Source: CBFFRJ01 sp051486985
GTDB lineage: Bacteria; Pseudomonadota; Gammaproteobacteria; Enterobacterales; Enterobacteriaceae
Reading direction: 5' to 3'
Assembly: GCF_051486985.1 (NCBI RefSeq)
Contig: NZ_JAHVDV010000011.1
Location: forward strand, 1 to 64,000
Length of the DNA: 64,000 bases
The position numbers and the translations under genes are program-made. Below, one piece after another: positions 45,219 to 54,105 of the stretch (the stretch's first letter is position 1; the number at the start of each line of letters is the position of its first letter). Under the pieces are notes generated by a model. That model was not told the origin of the DNA, did no database searches, and saw nothing but the letters and a program-made list of their open reading frames with translations.

Positions 45219-45512
45219 TTACGCTTCAACAATTGCCAGGATGTCGCTTTCGGACATGATCAACACTTCTTCATTGTCGATCTTCTCAGATTTCACGCCG
45301 TAACCGTCGTTAAAAATCACGATGTCACCCACTTTAACGTCCAGCGGTTGAACAGTACCGTTTTCCAGAATGCGGCCCTTACCGACAGCGATGATTTCGC
45401 CACGAGTTGATTTGCCTGCTGCTGAACCGGTCAGAACGATGCCGCCAGCGGATTTGGATTCAACTTCTTTACGTTTGACGATCACACGATCATGTAACGG
45501 ACGAATACTCAT
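45219..45512 (-). CDS. groS: Co-chaperonin GroES (10 kDa)
   Basis: The heptameric lid of GroEL. The 97 residues start at MSIRPLHDRVIVKRKE, with the mobile loop SAGGIVLTGSAAGKSTRG and the C-terminal ILAIVEA. ATG 45512 is chosen with AAGGAGAG upstream; the frame continues 40 codons without relation to the family. A sigma-32 promoter lies about 80-110 bp upstream. Confidence 0.98.
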   Translation of the reverse strand: MSIRPLHDRVIVKRKEVESKSAGGIVLTGSAAGKSTRGEIIAVGKGRILENGTVQPLDVKVGDIVIFNDGYGVKSEKIDNEEVLIMSESDILAIVEA

Positions 45513-45591
45513 TGATAGCTCTCCTTTGAGAAAGTCTTTATCAGTTATGGATGGCGCCGGTCCGCACTGGCTTCTCCGGCTGGTGACCTGA

Positions 45592-45622
45592 GAGATGGGG
45601 CCATGTTTTTTCCCTTCAAGGG
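45592..45622 (-). promoter_or_regulatory. Sigma-32 heat-shock promoter of groSL
   Basis: Minus strand -35 CCCTTGAA (45622-45615) and -10 CCCCATCTC (45600-45592) with a 14-bp spacer are almost the same as the known groE heat-shock promoter of E. coli. A run of seven G residues on the plus strand (45621-45627) abuts the -35. Confidence 0.88.
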
Positions 45623-45778
45623 GGGGGCTCAAAAAAAATTCGCATAAATGCGCTCTGCGGTAAAAAAACCCGAAGACAAGCTGCTGTTTCCGGCAGGCTA
45701 CCCGGCGACCATAAGTAAAATCTATTGTGTTAGCATGACTTCAACGACAATACGATGACGACGACAGGAATAAGCAGC

Positions 45779-47020
45779 ATGAGCGGATTAAAACAGGAGC
45801 TGGGGTTAGCACAAGGGATTGGACTACTCTCCACCTCTTTGCTGGGCACGGGGGTATTTGCCGTTCCGGCGCTGGCGGCGCTGGCGGCAGGCAATGACAG
45901 CCTGTGGGCCTGGCCGGTTTTGATTGCTCTTGTGTTCCCGGTTGCCATCGTTTTTGCGGTACTGGGGCGTCACTTTCCCAGCGCGGGCGGCGTTGCCCAT
46001 TTTGTTGGCATGGCCTTTGGCCCGCGCCTGGAACGCGTAACCGGCTGGTTGTTCTTATCGGTCATTCCGGTGGGCCTTCCCGCTGCGCTGCACATAGCAG
46101 CAGGCTTCTGGCAAGGGATGTTTGGCTGGCAGGGCTGGCAGGTATTGATGGCTGAACTGGCGACGCTGGGATTGATCTGGCTTATGGGCACGCGTGGTGC
46201 CGGTTCAAGCGCCAATTTGCAGATGCTGATTGCCGGGCTGATTGTGGCGCTGATCGCCGCTATCTGGTGGAAAGGAGAATTATCGCTCTCCACAATCCCT
46301 TTCCCTGCGCCTGCAGAGGTGTCACTTTCGGGCATGACCGGCGCGCTGGCGGTCATGTTCTGGTGTTTCGTCGGGCTTGAAGCCTTTGCTCATCTGGCAT
46401 CGGAATTTAAACACCCGGAGCGCGACTTCCCGCGGGCGCTGATGATTGGCCTGATACTGGCCGGCTCCGTCTACTGGGCCTGTACCGTGGTGGTGCTGCA
46501 TTTTGATCTCTGGCGCGACCTGGGCGCAGCGGCTTCGTTGCCGGTTATTGTCGTCAATCTCTTTGGCAAAGAGACGCTATGGATTGCCTGTATCATTGGC
46601 TACCTCGCCTGCTTCGCCAGTCTTAATATCTATATCCAGAGCTTTGCCCGCCTGGTCTGGTCGCAGGCACAATATAAGCCGCAAAGCCCGCTTGCCCGCC
46701 TCTCTGCGAGACACATCCCGCTTAATGCTCTGAATGCGGTGCTGGCCTGTTGCGTTATCTGCACGATCGGCATCTACGCGTTCTCGGTCGATCTCGATAC
46801 CTTGATAATCTACGCCAACGGTATTTTCATTCTTATCTATCTGCTATGCATGATGGCAGGATGCCGCTTGCTGAAAGGCAAATACAAGGTGCTGGCGTGG
46901 GTGGGTAGCCTGCTCTGCCTGTTACTGCTGGCGATTCCCGGCTGGAAAAGCTTGTACGCGATTGTCATGCTGGCGGGGCTGTGGGTGCTGTTGCCTAAAC
47001 GCACCCTGGTCATGCAGTAA
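45779..47020 (+). CDS. yjeH: L-methionine / branched-chain amino acid exporter YjeH
   Basis: An APC-superfamily inner-membrane exporter, 413 residues with about 12 membrane segments. The N-terminus GLAQGIGLLSTSLLGTGVFA contains the substrate-binding first helix of the APC fold. ATG 45779 (MSGLKQELG) matches E. coli; the open frame begins 8 codons earlier. It is divergent from groS. Confidence 0.95.
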   Translation: MSGLKQELGLAQGIGLLSTSLLGTGVFAVPALAALAAGNDSLWAWPVLIALVFPVAIVFAVLGRHFPSAGGVAHFVGMAFGPRLERVTGWLFLSVIPVGLPAALHIAAGFWQGMFGWQGWQVLMAELATLGLIWLMGTRGAGSSANLQMLIAGLIVALIAAIWWKGELSLSTIPFPAPAEVSLSGMTGALAVMFWCFVGLEAFAHLASEFKHPERDFPRALMIGLILAGSVYWACTVVVLHFDLWRDLGAAASLPVIVVNLFGKETLWIACIIGYLACFASLNIYIQSFARLVWSQAQYKPQSPLARLSARHIPLNALNAVLACCVICTIGIYAFSVDLDTLIIYANGIFILIYLLCMMAGCRLLKGKYKVLAWVGSLLCLLLLAIPGWKSLYAIVMLAGLWVLLPKRTLVMQ

Positions 47021-47044
47021 AAAAGCCCGGCACCCGGGCTTTTT
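47021..47044. terminator. Bidirectional terminator between yjeH and fxsA
   Basis: The stem AAAAGCCCGG / CCGGGCTTTT with a 3-nt loop directly follows the yjeH stop. It serves both convergent genes. Confidence 0.88.
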
Positions 47045-47058
47045 ACACGCTAAAACGG

Positions 47059-47529
47059 TTAGCGATCGTCTTTATTGTCCAGACGGTCGCGCTGCTCGTC
47101 TTTGCGCTGATATTCACCTTCAAAAGTATTACCCGCACCCGGCCCCGCGCTAAACCCACCGCCCGGCATGCGTGCAAAACGCAAATGCGGCATCAGCTTA
47201 AGCGTCAGCAGCTTCTGCAACGGCGGAAGCAGAAGTAACAGCCCCAGCAAATCGGTGAAAAATCCTGGCAACAGCAGTAGTAAACCGGCGATGATCAAGG
47301 ACACGCTTTTGATCATCTCTGCCGCCGGGCTTTCGCCTGCCGCCATCTTCTGCTGCATCAGCAGGAAATTTTTAAAGCCCTGGTTACGCACCAGCGACAT
47401 ACCAATCACGGAAGTGAAAATAACCAGCAGCAGGGTCATCAGAACGCCAAACACATGGGCGACCTGAATGAAAATTGAAATCTCAATGTAAACGTATAAA
47501 AAAATAGCGAGTAACGGTATCCAGCGCAC
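47059..47529 (-). CDS. fxsA: FxsA membrane protein
   Basis: An inner-membrane protein whose overproduction in E. coli relieves F-plasmid exclusion of phage T7. The 156 residues (E. coli 158) have helices at about 4-22, 25-45 and 75-100, and a charged C-terminal tail rich in Asp and Arg (KDEQRDRLDNKDD). The native role is not established. Confidence 0.95.
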   Translation of the reverse strand: MRWIPLLAIFLYVYIEISIFIQVAHVFGVLMTLLLVIFTSVIGMSLVRNQGFKNFLLMQQKMAAGESPAAEMIKSVSLIIAGLLLLLPGFFTDLLGLLLLLPPLQKLLTLKLMPHLRFARMPGGGFSAGPGAGNTFEGEYQRKDEQRDRLDNKDDR

Positions 47530-47664
47530 TGGTTTCTCCTGTCAGGGGACGGACGCCTAAGGCCCCCGTCGAAAAGGGTTTGCGAGTCGCATTAAGGTGA
47601 GATGGTGATGATTAGGCCAAAATTCAATTTTTTCACCAAAGTATTTTTCAGGCGCTCCGCAAGC

Positions 47665-47680
47665 GGTGATTCATTTCACA
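47665..47680 (+). promoter_or_regulatory. CRP site upstream of aspA
   Basis: GGTGA-TTCATT-TCACA matches the CRP consensus at 9 of 10 half-site bases, 187 bp before the aspA start. CRP activation of aspA is established in E. coli. The remaining sequence in 47530-47866 shows no gene. Confidence 0.6.
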
Positions 47681-47866
47681 GATTAATGATTCTGCTAAAA
47701 CAGCTAAGATAATAAGTGATCCAGATTACGGCATTTCAGCGTAATCAGAATATGATCGCGAATATCTGGCCGATAAAGGAGATAATCGTCGGTCAGAAAT
47801 CACACATAACCACATATCTACTGTGTGTTTGGTGCATTCATTCGTAGCTTGAAAAAGAAGGTTCAC

Positions 47867-49303
47867 ATGTTAAACAACATTCGTATCGAAGAAGATTTGT
47901 TGGGTACAAGGGAAGTTCCAGCGGATGCCTATTATGGTGTACATACTCTTAGAGCGATTGAAAACTTCTACATTAGTAATAGCAAAATCAGCGACATCCC
48001 GGAATTTGTCCGCGGCATGGTGATGGTAAAAAAAGCGGCGGCTCTGGCAAACAAAGAGCTGCAAACCATCCCGAAGAGCATTGCGAATACCATCGTGGCA
48101 GCATGTGATGAAGTCCTTAATAACGGCAAATGTATGGACCAGTTCCCGGTCGACGTCTACCAGGGCGGCGCAGGAACCTCGGTGAATATGAACACCAACG
48201 AAGTGCTGGCAAATATTGGCCTTGAGCTGATGGGACACCAGAAGGGTGAGTACCAGTACCTCAACCCGAACGATCACGTGAATAAATGCCAGTCCACTAA
48301 CGACGCCTATCCAACCGGTTTTCGTATTGCGGTGTATACCTCGGTGCTTAAATTGATCGACGCCATTAGCCAGTTGGGCGATGGTTTTGAACATAAGGCG
48401 GATGAGTTCCGCGATGTTCTGAAAATGGGCCGTACCCAGTTGCAGGACGCGGTGCCCATGACCCTCGGTCAGGAGTTCCATGCCTTTAACGTCTTGCTAA
48501 AAGAAGAGACCAAAAATCTGCTGCGCACGTCAGAACTCTTGCTGGAAGTGAACCTCGGCGCAACTGCCATCGGCACACGGCTGAATACGCCAGACGGCTA
48601 CCAGCAGCTGGCGGTGCAGAAGCTGGCAGAAGTGTCAAACTTACCCGTGGTTCCGGCAGAAGATCTGATTGAAGCGACCTCTGACTGCGGCGCGTACGTC
48701 ATGGTACACAGTGCGCTCAAACGCCTTGCCGTGAAGATGTCCAAAATCTGTAATGACCTGCGCCTGCTCTCCTCCGGCCCACGCGCCGGCCTGAACGAAA
48801 TCAACCTGCCTGAGCTGCAGGCGGGCTCGTCCATCATGCCGGCCAAAGTGAACCCGGTGGTGCCAGAGGTGGTGAATCAGGTCTGCTTTAAGGTAATTGG
48901 TAACGACACCACCGTGACGATGGCGTCTGAAGCGGGCCAGCTGCAGCTGAACGTGATGGAACCCGTGATTGGCCAGGCGATGTTTGAGTCCATCCATATT
49001 CTGACGAATGCCTGCTACAACCTGCTGGAAAAATGCGTTAACGGTATTACCGCTAATAAATCCGTCTGTGAGGGCTATGTTTATAATTCCATCGGCATCG
49101 TCACCTACCTTAACCCGTTCATTGGTCACCACAATGGTGACATCGTCGGCAAAATTTGCGCCGAAACGGGCAAGAGCGTACGTGAAGTCGTTCTGGAGCG
49201 TGGTCTGCTTACCGAAGCGGAACTGGATGATATTTTCTCCGCCCAGAACCTGATGCATCCGGCCTATAAAGCCAAGCGTTATACCGATGAAAGCGAACAG
49301 TAA
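47867..49303 (+). CDS. aspA: Aspartate ammonia-lyase
   Basis: Reversibly converts aspartate to fumarate plus ammonia, feeding fumarate respiration. The 478 residues equal E. coli, with the fumarase/aspartase signature GSSIMPAKVNP (catalytic Ser loop) and QGGAGTSVNMNTNEV. ATG 47867 (MLNNIRIEED) is chosen with AGAAGG upstream; an extra 14 codons are open. dcuA follows after a terminator/attenuator, as in E. coli. Confidence 0.98.
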   Translation: MLNNIRIEEDLLGTREVPADAYYGVHTLRAIENFYISNSKISDIPEFVRGMVMVKKAAALANKELQTIPKSIANTIVAACDEVLNNGKCMDQFPVDVYQGGAGTSVNMNTNEVLANIGLELMGHQKGEYQYLNPNDHVNKCQSTNDAYPTGFRIAVYTSVLKLIDAISQLGDGFEHKADEFRDVLKMGRTQLQDAVPMTLGQEFHAFNVLLKEETKNLLRTSELLLEVNLGATAIGTRLNTPDGYQQLAVQKLAEVSNLPVVPAEDLIEATSDCGAYVMVHSALKRLAVKMSKICNDLRLLSSGPRAGLNEINLPELQAGSSIMPAKVNPVVPEVVNQVCFKVIGNDTTVTMASEAGQLQLNVMEPVIGQAMFESIHILTNACYNLLEKCVNGITANKSVCEGYVYNSIGIVTYLNPFIGHHNGDIVGKICAETGKSVREVVLERGLLTEAELDDIFSAQNLMHPAYKAKRYTDESEQ

Positions 49304-49324
49304 CACTGGCGGCTAAAGCCTGAA

Positions 49325-49352
49325 GGCACGTCAGCAGACGTGCCTTTTTTTT
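49325..49352 (+). terminator. Terminator between aspA and dcuA
   Basis: GGCACGTC / GACGTGCC with a short loop is followed by eight T residues. Partial readthrough to dcuA is likely, as known for E. coli. Confidence 0.88.
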
Positions 49353-49403
49353 GGCCTTCAGTAGAAAAAATTCAATCTCACTTCATCAACAAGGAAGGCA
49401 TTT

Positions 49404-50705
49404 ATGTTTGCTGCAGAACTTGTACTCGTCCTGCTTGCCATTTACCTGGGGGCCAGACTCGGCGGCATCGGCATTGGTTTTGCCGGTGGCTTCGGCGTGC
49501 TTATACTCACCCTCTTCTTTCAAATCAAACCTGGCGCAATACCCTTTGACGTCATTGAAATCATCATGGCCGTTATCGCCTCCATCGCCGCCATGCAGGT
49601 GGCAGGGGGGATGGACTACCTCGTAAGCCTGGCGGAACGTATGCTAAGGCGGCACCCGAAATACATCACCTTTCTCGCCCCGCTGGTTACCTGGTTTATG
49701 ACGATTCTGGCGGGCACCGGGCATACAGCGTTCTCCACGCTGCCGGTGATTACGGAAGTGGCAAAAGAGCAGGGCATTCGCCCGTCACGCCCGCTTTCCA
49801 TTGCCGTGGTGGCCTCGCAAATTGCGATCACCGCCTCACCTATCTCCGCCGCCGTGGTCTTCTTTGCCGGGATCCTGGAGCCGCTGGGGGTGAGCTACCT
49901 GACGCTGCTGGCTATCTGTATCCCGGTGACGCTGATCGCCGTGATGCTGACGGCTGTCGTGTGTAACTTTCTCGGTACGGAGCTTAAGGATGATCCGGTT
50001 TACCAGGAGCGTCTGGCGAAGGGCGAAGTCAAACTGCGTGGCAGTCAGGCATTCGAGCTTAAGCCACACGCCAAACGTTCCGTGCTGCTCTTCCTGATCG
50101 GTATTGTGGCAGTGATGTTTTATGCCACTGCCATCAGTGACACCGTGGGTCTGATTAAGAACCCGGTACTGCCGCGTAACGAAGCGATCGTGGTCTTTAT
50201 GCTGACCATCGCGACGTTGATTAGCATGACCTGTAAAATCGATACCGGCGACATTCTCAACGCCAGTACCTTTAAATCCGGCATGAGCGCCTGCGTCTGC
50301 GTTCTGGGTGTCGCCTGGCTGGGTGATACCTTCGTGAAAGCGCACATTACCGACATTCAGACAGTAGCAGGCGATCTGCTGCATAATTACCCGTGGCTAC
50401 TGGCCGTTGTACTCTTCTTTGCTTCAACGCTGCTCTATTCTCAGGCCGCTACCACCAAGGCGCTTATGCCTGCGGCGCTGTTGCTGGGGGTAAGCCCGTT
50501 GACGGCGGTGGCCTCTTTTGCGGCGGTGTCAGCGCTTTTTGTCCTGCCGACTTACCCGACGTTACTGGCTGCCGTCGAGATGGACGACACCGGTTCAACC
50601 CGCATTGGCAAGTATGTGTTTAACCATGCTTTTCTTATCCCGGGGGTCATCGCCATTTCGCTCTGCGTGCTGCTCGGCTTTGTGATTGGCGGCATCCTGA
50701 TGTAA
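49404..50705 (+). CDS. dcuA: Anaerobic C4-dicarboxylate antiporter DcuA
   Basis: Exchanges aspartate or fumarate for succinate. The 433 residues equal E. coli, with 10 or more membrane helices and the conserved segment TSFFAILAGTGHTAF-type as LAGTGHTAFSTLPVI. It works with AspA and FrdABCD in one pathway: aspartate in, fumarate formed and reduced, succinate out. Confidence 0.98.
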   Translation: MFAAELVLVLLAIYLGARLGGIGIGFAGGFGVLILTLFFQIKPGAIPFDVIEIIMAVIASIAAMQVAGGMDYLVSLAERMLRRHPKYITFLAPLVTWFMTILAGTGHTAFSTLPVITEVAKEQGIRPSRPLSIAVVASQIAITASPISAAVVFFAGILEPLGVSYLTLLAICIPVTLIAVMLTAVVCNFLGTELKDDPVYQERLAKGEVKLRGSQAFELKPHAKRSVLLFLIGIVAVMFYATAISDTVGLIKNPVLPRNEAIVVFMLTIATLISMTCKIDTGDILNASTFKSGMSACVCVLGVAWLGDTFVKAHITDIQTVAGDLLHNYPWLLAVVLFFASTLLYSQAATTKALMPAALLLGVSPLTAVASFAAVSALFVLPTYPTLLAAVEMDDTGSTRIGKYVFNHAFLIPGVIAISLCVLLGFVIGGILM

Positions 50706-50718
50706 ATCTTATTAAAAC

Positions 50719-50745
50719 CGGGCCGTGCTGCGGCCCGATTTTTTT
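50719..50745 (+). terminator. Terminator of dcuA
   Basis: The stem CGGGCCG / CGGCCCG followed by ATTTTTTT, 13 bp after the dcuA stop. Confidence 0.87.
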
Positions 50746-50786
50746 ACGCGTGGTATAGTCCTCTTTTCGCGAAGAAGAGGTTAACG

Positions 50787-51110
50787 ATGAACACGCCCGA
50801 CGCTGTTGTTGTACTCTGCACTGCTCCGGATGAGGCCACCGCCCAGGAGCTGGCGGCAAAAGTTCTGGCCGATAAACACGCCGCCTGCGTGACGATCCTC
50901 CCCGGTGCGACCTCCCTCTATTACTGGGAGGGAAAGCTCGAACAGGAGTACGAAGTCCAGCTGCTGCTGAAAAGCGACGCTGCTCATCTCGAAGGCCTCT
51001 TCGCCTGCATTAAAGCGCATCATCCTTACCAGACCCCAGAATTGCTCGCTATACCGGTTACTCACGGAGACTTTGACTACCTCTCATGGCTCAACGCATC
51101 TTTACGCTGA
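50787..51110 (+). CDS. cutA: Divalent-cation tolerance protein CutA
   Basis: A small trimeric ferredoxin-like protein of 107 residues (E. coli 112) with VVLCTAPDEATAQELAAKVL, GATSLYYWEGKLEQEYEVQ and the conserved HHPYQTPELLAIPV. It is cytoplasmic, with an uncertain role in copper tolerance. The end overlaps the dsbD start by 25 bp. Confidence 0.96.
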   Translation: MNTPDAVVVLCTAPDEATAQELAAKVLADKHAACVTILPGATSLYYWEGKLEQEYEVQLLLKSDAAHLEGLFACIKAHHPYQTPELLAIPVTHGDFDYLSWLNASLR

Positions 51111-52840
51111 TTCTGCTGCTATGCAGTACCCCTGCCCTCGCCGGGCTGTTTGACGCGCCCGGAGGGTCGAATTTTGTGCCTGCGGATCGGGCATTTGTAT
51201 TCGATTTCCAACAGCAGGCGCAGGATCTCTCGCTGAACTGGCAGATCAAAGAGGGCTACTACCTCTATCGCCAGCAGATAAAAGTCACGCCTGCGCAGGC
51301 GGACGTTGGCCCGCTCTCGCTGCCCGCCGGCGAGTCCCATGAGGATGAGTTTTTCGGTAAGAGTGAGATTTACCGCCAGCGGTTAAACCTGCCGGTCACG
51401 ATTAACCAGGCGGCAGAGGGCGCGACGCTGACGGTTACTTACCAGGGCTGTGCCGACGCCGGGTTCTGCTACCCACCGGAAACCAAAGTGATTCCGCTAA
51501 GTGAGGTTCGCCCTCACCCTGACCCTCTCCCCCAGGAGAGGGAACAAACACGCGCTGAAGCTGACATTCCCCCTCTCCCCTCGGGCGAGAGGGCCGGGGT
51601 GAGGGGCGATGACACCCAAAACTCAGACGCACTGCCCTTCTCTGCGCTCTGGGCACTGCTTATCGGCATCGGTGTCGCCTTTACGCCGTGCGTGCTGCCG
51701 ATGTACCCGCTGATTTCCGGCATCGTGCTTGGCGGTAAACAGCGTCTCTCCACGGCGCGAGCCCTCATGCTGGCATTCATCTACGTTCAGGGGATGGCGC
51801 TGACTTACACCGCGCTCGGTCTGGTGGTCGCCGCCGCCGGGCTTCAGTTCCAGGCTGCACTTCAACATCCTTACGTGCTGATTGGCCTGTCCGTGGTCTT
51901 TATTCTGCTGGCGCTGTCGATGTTTGGCCTGTTCTCCCTGCAATTGCCCTCGTCCCTGCAAACACGCCTGACACTCTTGAGCAATCGCCAGCAGGGCGGC
52001 TCGCCGGGCGGTGTTTTCGCCATGGGTGCCATTGCCGGGCTTATCTGCTCCCCCTGTACCACCGCGCCACTGAGTGCCATCCTGCTCTATATTGCCCAGA
52101 GCGGTAATCTGTGGCTCGGTGGCGGCACGCTCTACCTCTATGCGCTGGGCATGGGGTTGCCACTGATTCTGGTGACGGTGTTTGGCAACCGGCTGCTGCC
52201 CAAAAGCGGGCCGTGGATGGCGCAGGTCAAAATCGCCTTTGGCTTTGTGATCCTTGCCTTGCCGGTGTTCCTGCTGGAGCGTGTGCTGGGTGACGACTGG
52301 GGGCTGCGTCTCTGGTCGCTGCTCGGCGTCGCTTTCTTCGCCTGGGCGTTTATTTCAAGCCTCGGGGCCACCCGCCCGGTAATGCGTATCTTCCAGATTC
52401 TCCTGCTCGGCGCCGCCCTGGTCAGCGCGCGTCCGTTACAGGACTGGGCATTTGGGCAACCCGTTACTGAAAGTCAGGCGCATCTGCCCTTTACCACTAT
52501 CAAAACCGTCGACGACCTCAATCAGGCGCTGGCGCAGGCGAACGGCCGCCCGGTCATGCTGGATCTTTATGCTGACTGGTGCGTGGCCTGTAAAGAGTTC
52601 GAGAAGTACACCTTTAGCGATAAACAGGTACAAACAGCCTTGCAGAACACGCTGCTTCTGCAAGCCGATGTGACACGCAATACCGCGCAGGATAAAGCCC
52701 TGCTGCAACATTTACAGGTGCTGGGTTTGCCCACCATTGTATTTTTCGATGCAGAGGGCAAGGAGCATCCGGCGCAGCGCGTGACAGGATTTATGGATGC
52801 CAGCGCCTTCGCCGCGCATTTGCGCAATCTGGCCCCATAA
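51086..52840 (+). CDS. dsbD: Thiol:disulfide interchange protein DsbD, with a repeat-derived linker
   Basis: Carries electrons from cytoplasmic thioredoxin to periplasmic DsbC, DsbG and CcmG. Order: signal peptide (1-19), DsbD-alpha domain with the Cys pair in YQGCADAGFCYPP, eight-helix beta domain with FTPCVLPMYPL and ICSPCTTAPL, and thioredoxin-like gamma domain with DWCVACKEFEKYTF. There are 584 residues against 565 in E. coli. The extra length lies in the alpha-beta linker at about residues 142-175, where a REP-like palindrome has been inserted in frame and reads RPHPDPLPQEREQ...PPLPSGERAGVRGD. All catalytic cysteines remain, so the protein is probably functional. Confidence 0.96.
   Translation: MAQRIFTLILLLCSTPALAGLFDAPGGSNFVPADRAFVFDFQQQAQDLSLNWQIKEGYYLYRQQIKVTPAQADVGPLSLPAGESHEDEFFGKSEIYRQRLNLPVTINQAAEGATLTVTYQGCADAGFCYPPETKVIPLSEVRPHPDPLPQEREQTRAEADIPPLPSGERAGVRGDDTQNSDALPFSALWALLIGIGVAFTPCVLPMYPLISGIVLGGKQRLSTARALMLAFIYVQGMALTYTALGLVVAAAGLQFQAALQHPYVLIGLSVVFILLALSMFGLFSLQLPSSLQTRLTLLSNRQQGGSPGGVFAMGAIAGLICSPCTTAPLSAILLYIAQSGNLWLGGGTLYLYALGMGLPLILVTVFGNRLLPKSGPWMAQVKIAFGFVILALPVFLLERVLGDDWGLRLWSLLGVAFFAWAFISSLGATRPVMRIFQILLLGAALVSARPLQDWAFGQPVTESQAHLPFTTIKTVDDLNQALAQANGRPVMLDLYADWCVACKEFEKYTFSDKQVQTALQNTLLLQADVTRNTAQDKALLQHLQVLGLPTIVFFDAEGKEHPAQRVTGFMDASAFAAHLRNLAP
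51510..51607. repeat. REPIN-like palindromic repeat inside dsbD, copy B
   Basis: Two inward-facing palindromic arms: CCCTCACCCTGACCCTCTCC (51511-51530, pairing on to GGAGAGGG) and a second arm from 51569 ending GGCCGGGGTGAGGGG (51606). The arms are reverse complements of each other, forming a REPIN. It belongs to the same broad class as copies at 341-423 and 55420-55510 but has a different interior. It is translated as part of DsbD. Confidence 0.85.
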
Positions 52841-52888
52841 ACAACACTTGGGGGGGGAAGCTGGCTTATGAAGACGGAGGAGTTCACC

Positions 52889-53464
52889 GTGCAACGTGAA
52901 GATGTTTTAAATGAAACGCTTCAACTTTTTGAATTGAAAGGAATTGCTGATACAAAGCCCGAGATGGTGGCCGAGCGCGTTGATTATCCTCTGGAGACGT
53001 TTCAGCGGTTCTGGCCGGATAAAGAGGCCCTGTTTTATGATGCATTGCGCCATCTCAGCCAGCAGGTGGACGCCTGGCGCAGGCAGCTTCTGCTCAACGA
53101 AGCGCTGACGACGGAGCAAAAGCTACTGGCCCGCTACGGTGCGTTAACCGAGTGTGTGAGCAACAACCGCTATCCGGGCTGTTTGTTCATTGCCGCGTGC
53201 ACGTTTTATCCGGACCGCGATCATCCTGTCCACCAGCTGGCTGAGCAGCAAAAGCAAGCAGCCTTCGCCTTCACGCATGACCTGCTAAGGCAACTGGATG
53301 TGGACGACCCGACGATGGTTGCCAAACAGATGGAGCTGGTGCTGGAAGGCTGCCTGAGCCGGATGTTGGTTAATCGCAGCCAGGCGGATGTGGATACGGC
53401 ACATCGGCTGGCGGAAGATATTCTGCGCTTTGCCTGCTGCCGGGCAGGCGGTGCCTTGACCTGA
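52889..53464 (+). CDS. yjdC: TetR-family regulator YjdC
   Basis: 191 residues from the GTG at 52889, equal to E. coli YjdC, with GGAGGAG seven bases upstream. The N-terminal helix-turn-helix (about 8-50) has GIADTKPEMVAERVDYP. The C-terminal half ends in a strongly conserved VLEGCLSRMLVNRSQADVD. An upstream ATG (52868) would add 7 residues. A run of eight G residues (52850-52857) lies between dsbD and this gene. Targets are not known to me. Confidence 0.85.
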   Translation: MQREDVLNETLQLFELKGIADTKPEMVAERVDYPLETFQRFWPDKEALFYDALRHLSQQVDAWRRQLLLNEALTTEQKLLARYGALTECVSNNRYPGCLFIAACTFYPDRDHPVHQLAEQQKQAAFAFTHDLLRQLDVDDPTMVAKQMELVLEGCLSRMLVNRSQADVDTAHRLAEDILRFACCRAGGALT

Positions 53465-54067
53465 TCAGCCGACAAACCCCATCCAGGCCGATAGCAACAG
53501 ACACAGCGCCATTACCCGCTGAAAAATAATCAGTGATGTCGCCGTACGAAACAGTCGGTTAACCGCTTTGCCAAGCAGCGTCCAGGCGCACAGACAAAGC
53601 AGGGAAATGACCAGAAAGCTCAGCGACAGCAGCGACACATCCCGCAGTGGGTGTGCGCCCGCTGGCGCGAACAGGCTTACGATCGCCAGCGCCATCATCC
53701 AGGTTTTCGGATTAATGAGCTGCAACATGGCCGCAGATCGCCCGCTAAACGGCGCCCCGGCATTGCCGTGCAAACTGGCCGGCGGCGCGGTAAACAACTG
53801 CCAGCTCATCCAGCTTAGCCAGAGGGCGCCCGCCCAGCTCATGGCCTCGCGTATCAGCGGGTGGTCACGCAGTATTTCCCCTGCCCCCGCGCCGGAAATA
53901 AACACAATCAGGCTCGCCGCCACGCAGGCCCCCATCACCGCAGGCAGGGTCGCCTTAACGCCATAGCGCTGGCTGCTGGTGAGAATCAAAATGTTAGTTG
54001 GGCCGGGGGTTATCGACGCCACAAAGGCAAAAAGCATAAACGGCAGGTAAGTGTAGAAAGTATGCAC
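53465..54067 (-). CDS. LysE/RhtB-family amino acid exporter
   Basis: 200 residues, about six membrane helices, and the family signature ASITPGPTNILILTSSQRYG near residues 18-36 and NPKTWMMALAI near 118. It probably exports an amino acid or related metabolite. The start is GTG 54067. It lies 38 bp downstream of the AraC-type gene and may also have its own promoter: an 18-bp motif shared with the araC upstream region lies 55 bp before its start. Confidence 0.88.
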   Translation of the reverse strand: MHTFYTYLPFMLFAFVASITPGPTNILILTSSQRYGVKATLPAVMGACVAASLIVFISGAGAGEILRDHPLIREAMSWAGALWLSWMSWQLFTAPPASLHGNAGAPFSGRSAAMLQLINPKTWMMALAIVSLFAPAGAHPLRDVSLLSLSFLVISLLCLCAWTLLGKAVNRLFRTATSLIIFQRVMALCLLLSAWMGFVG

Positions 54068-54105
54068 AGTCGGGACTCCTTATTCTCCGTACTGTGACTG
54101 TCGCG

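Noticed and set aside
43817..45259. A 480-codon open frame opposite groL and groS
   Set aside because: It lies entirely antisense to two certain genes; strong codon bias of groL produces such mirror frames. The translation is Phe/His-rich with no family resemblance.
45621..45640. G-run and A-run beside the groS promoter as a phase-variable switch
   Set aside because: The G-run is part of the known sigma-32 -35 context, and groSL is essential, so on/off variation is implausible.
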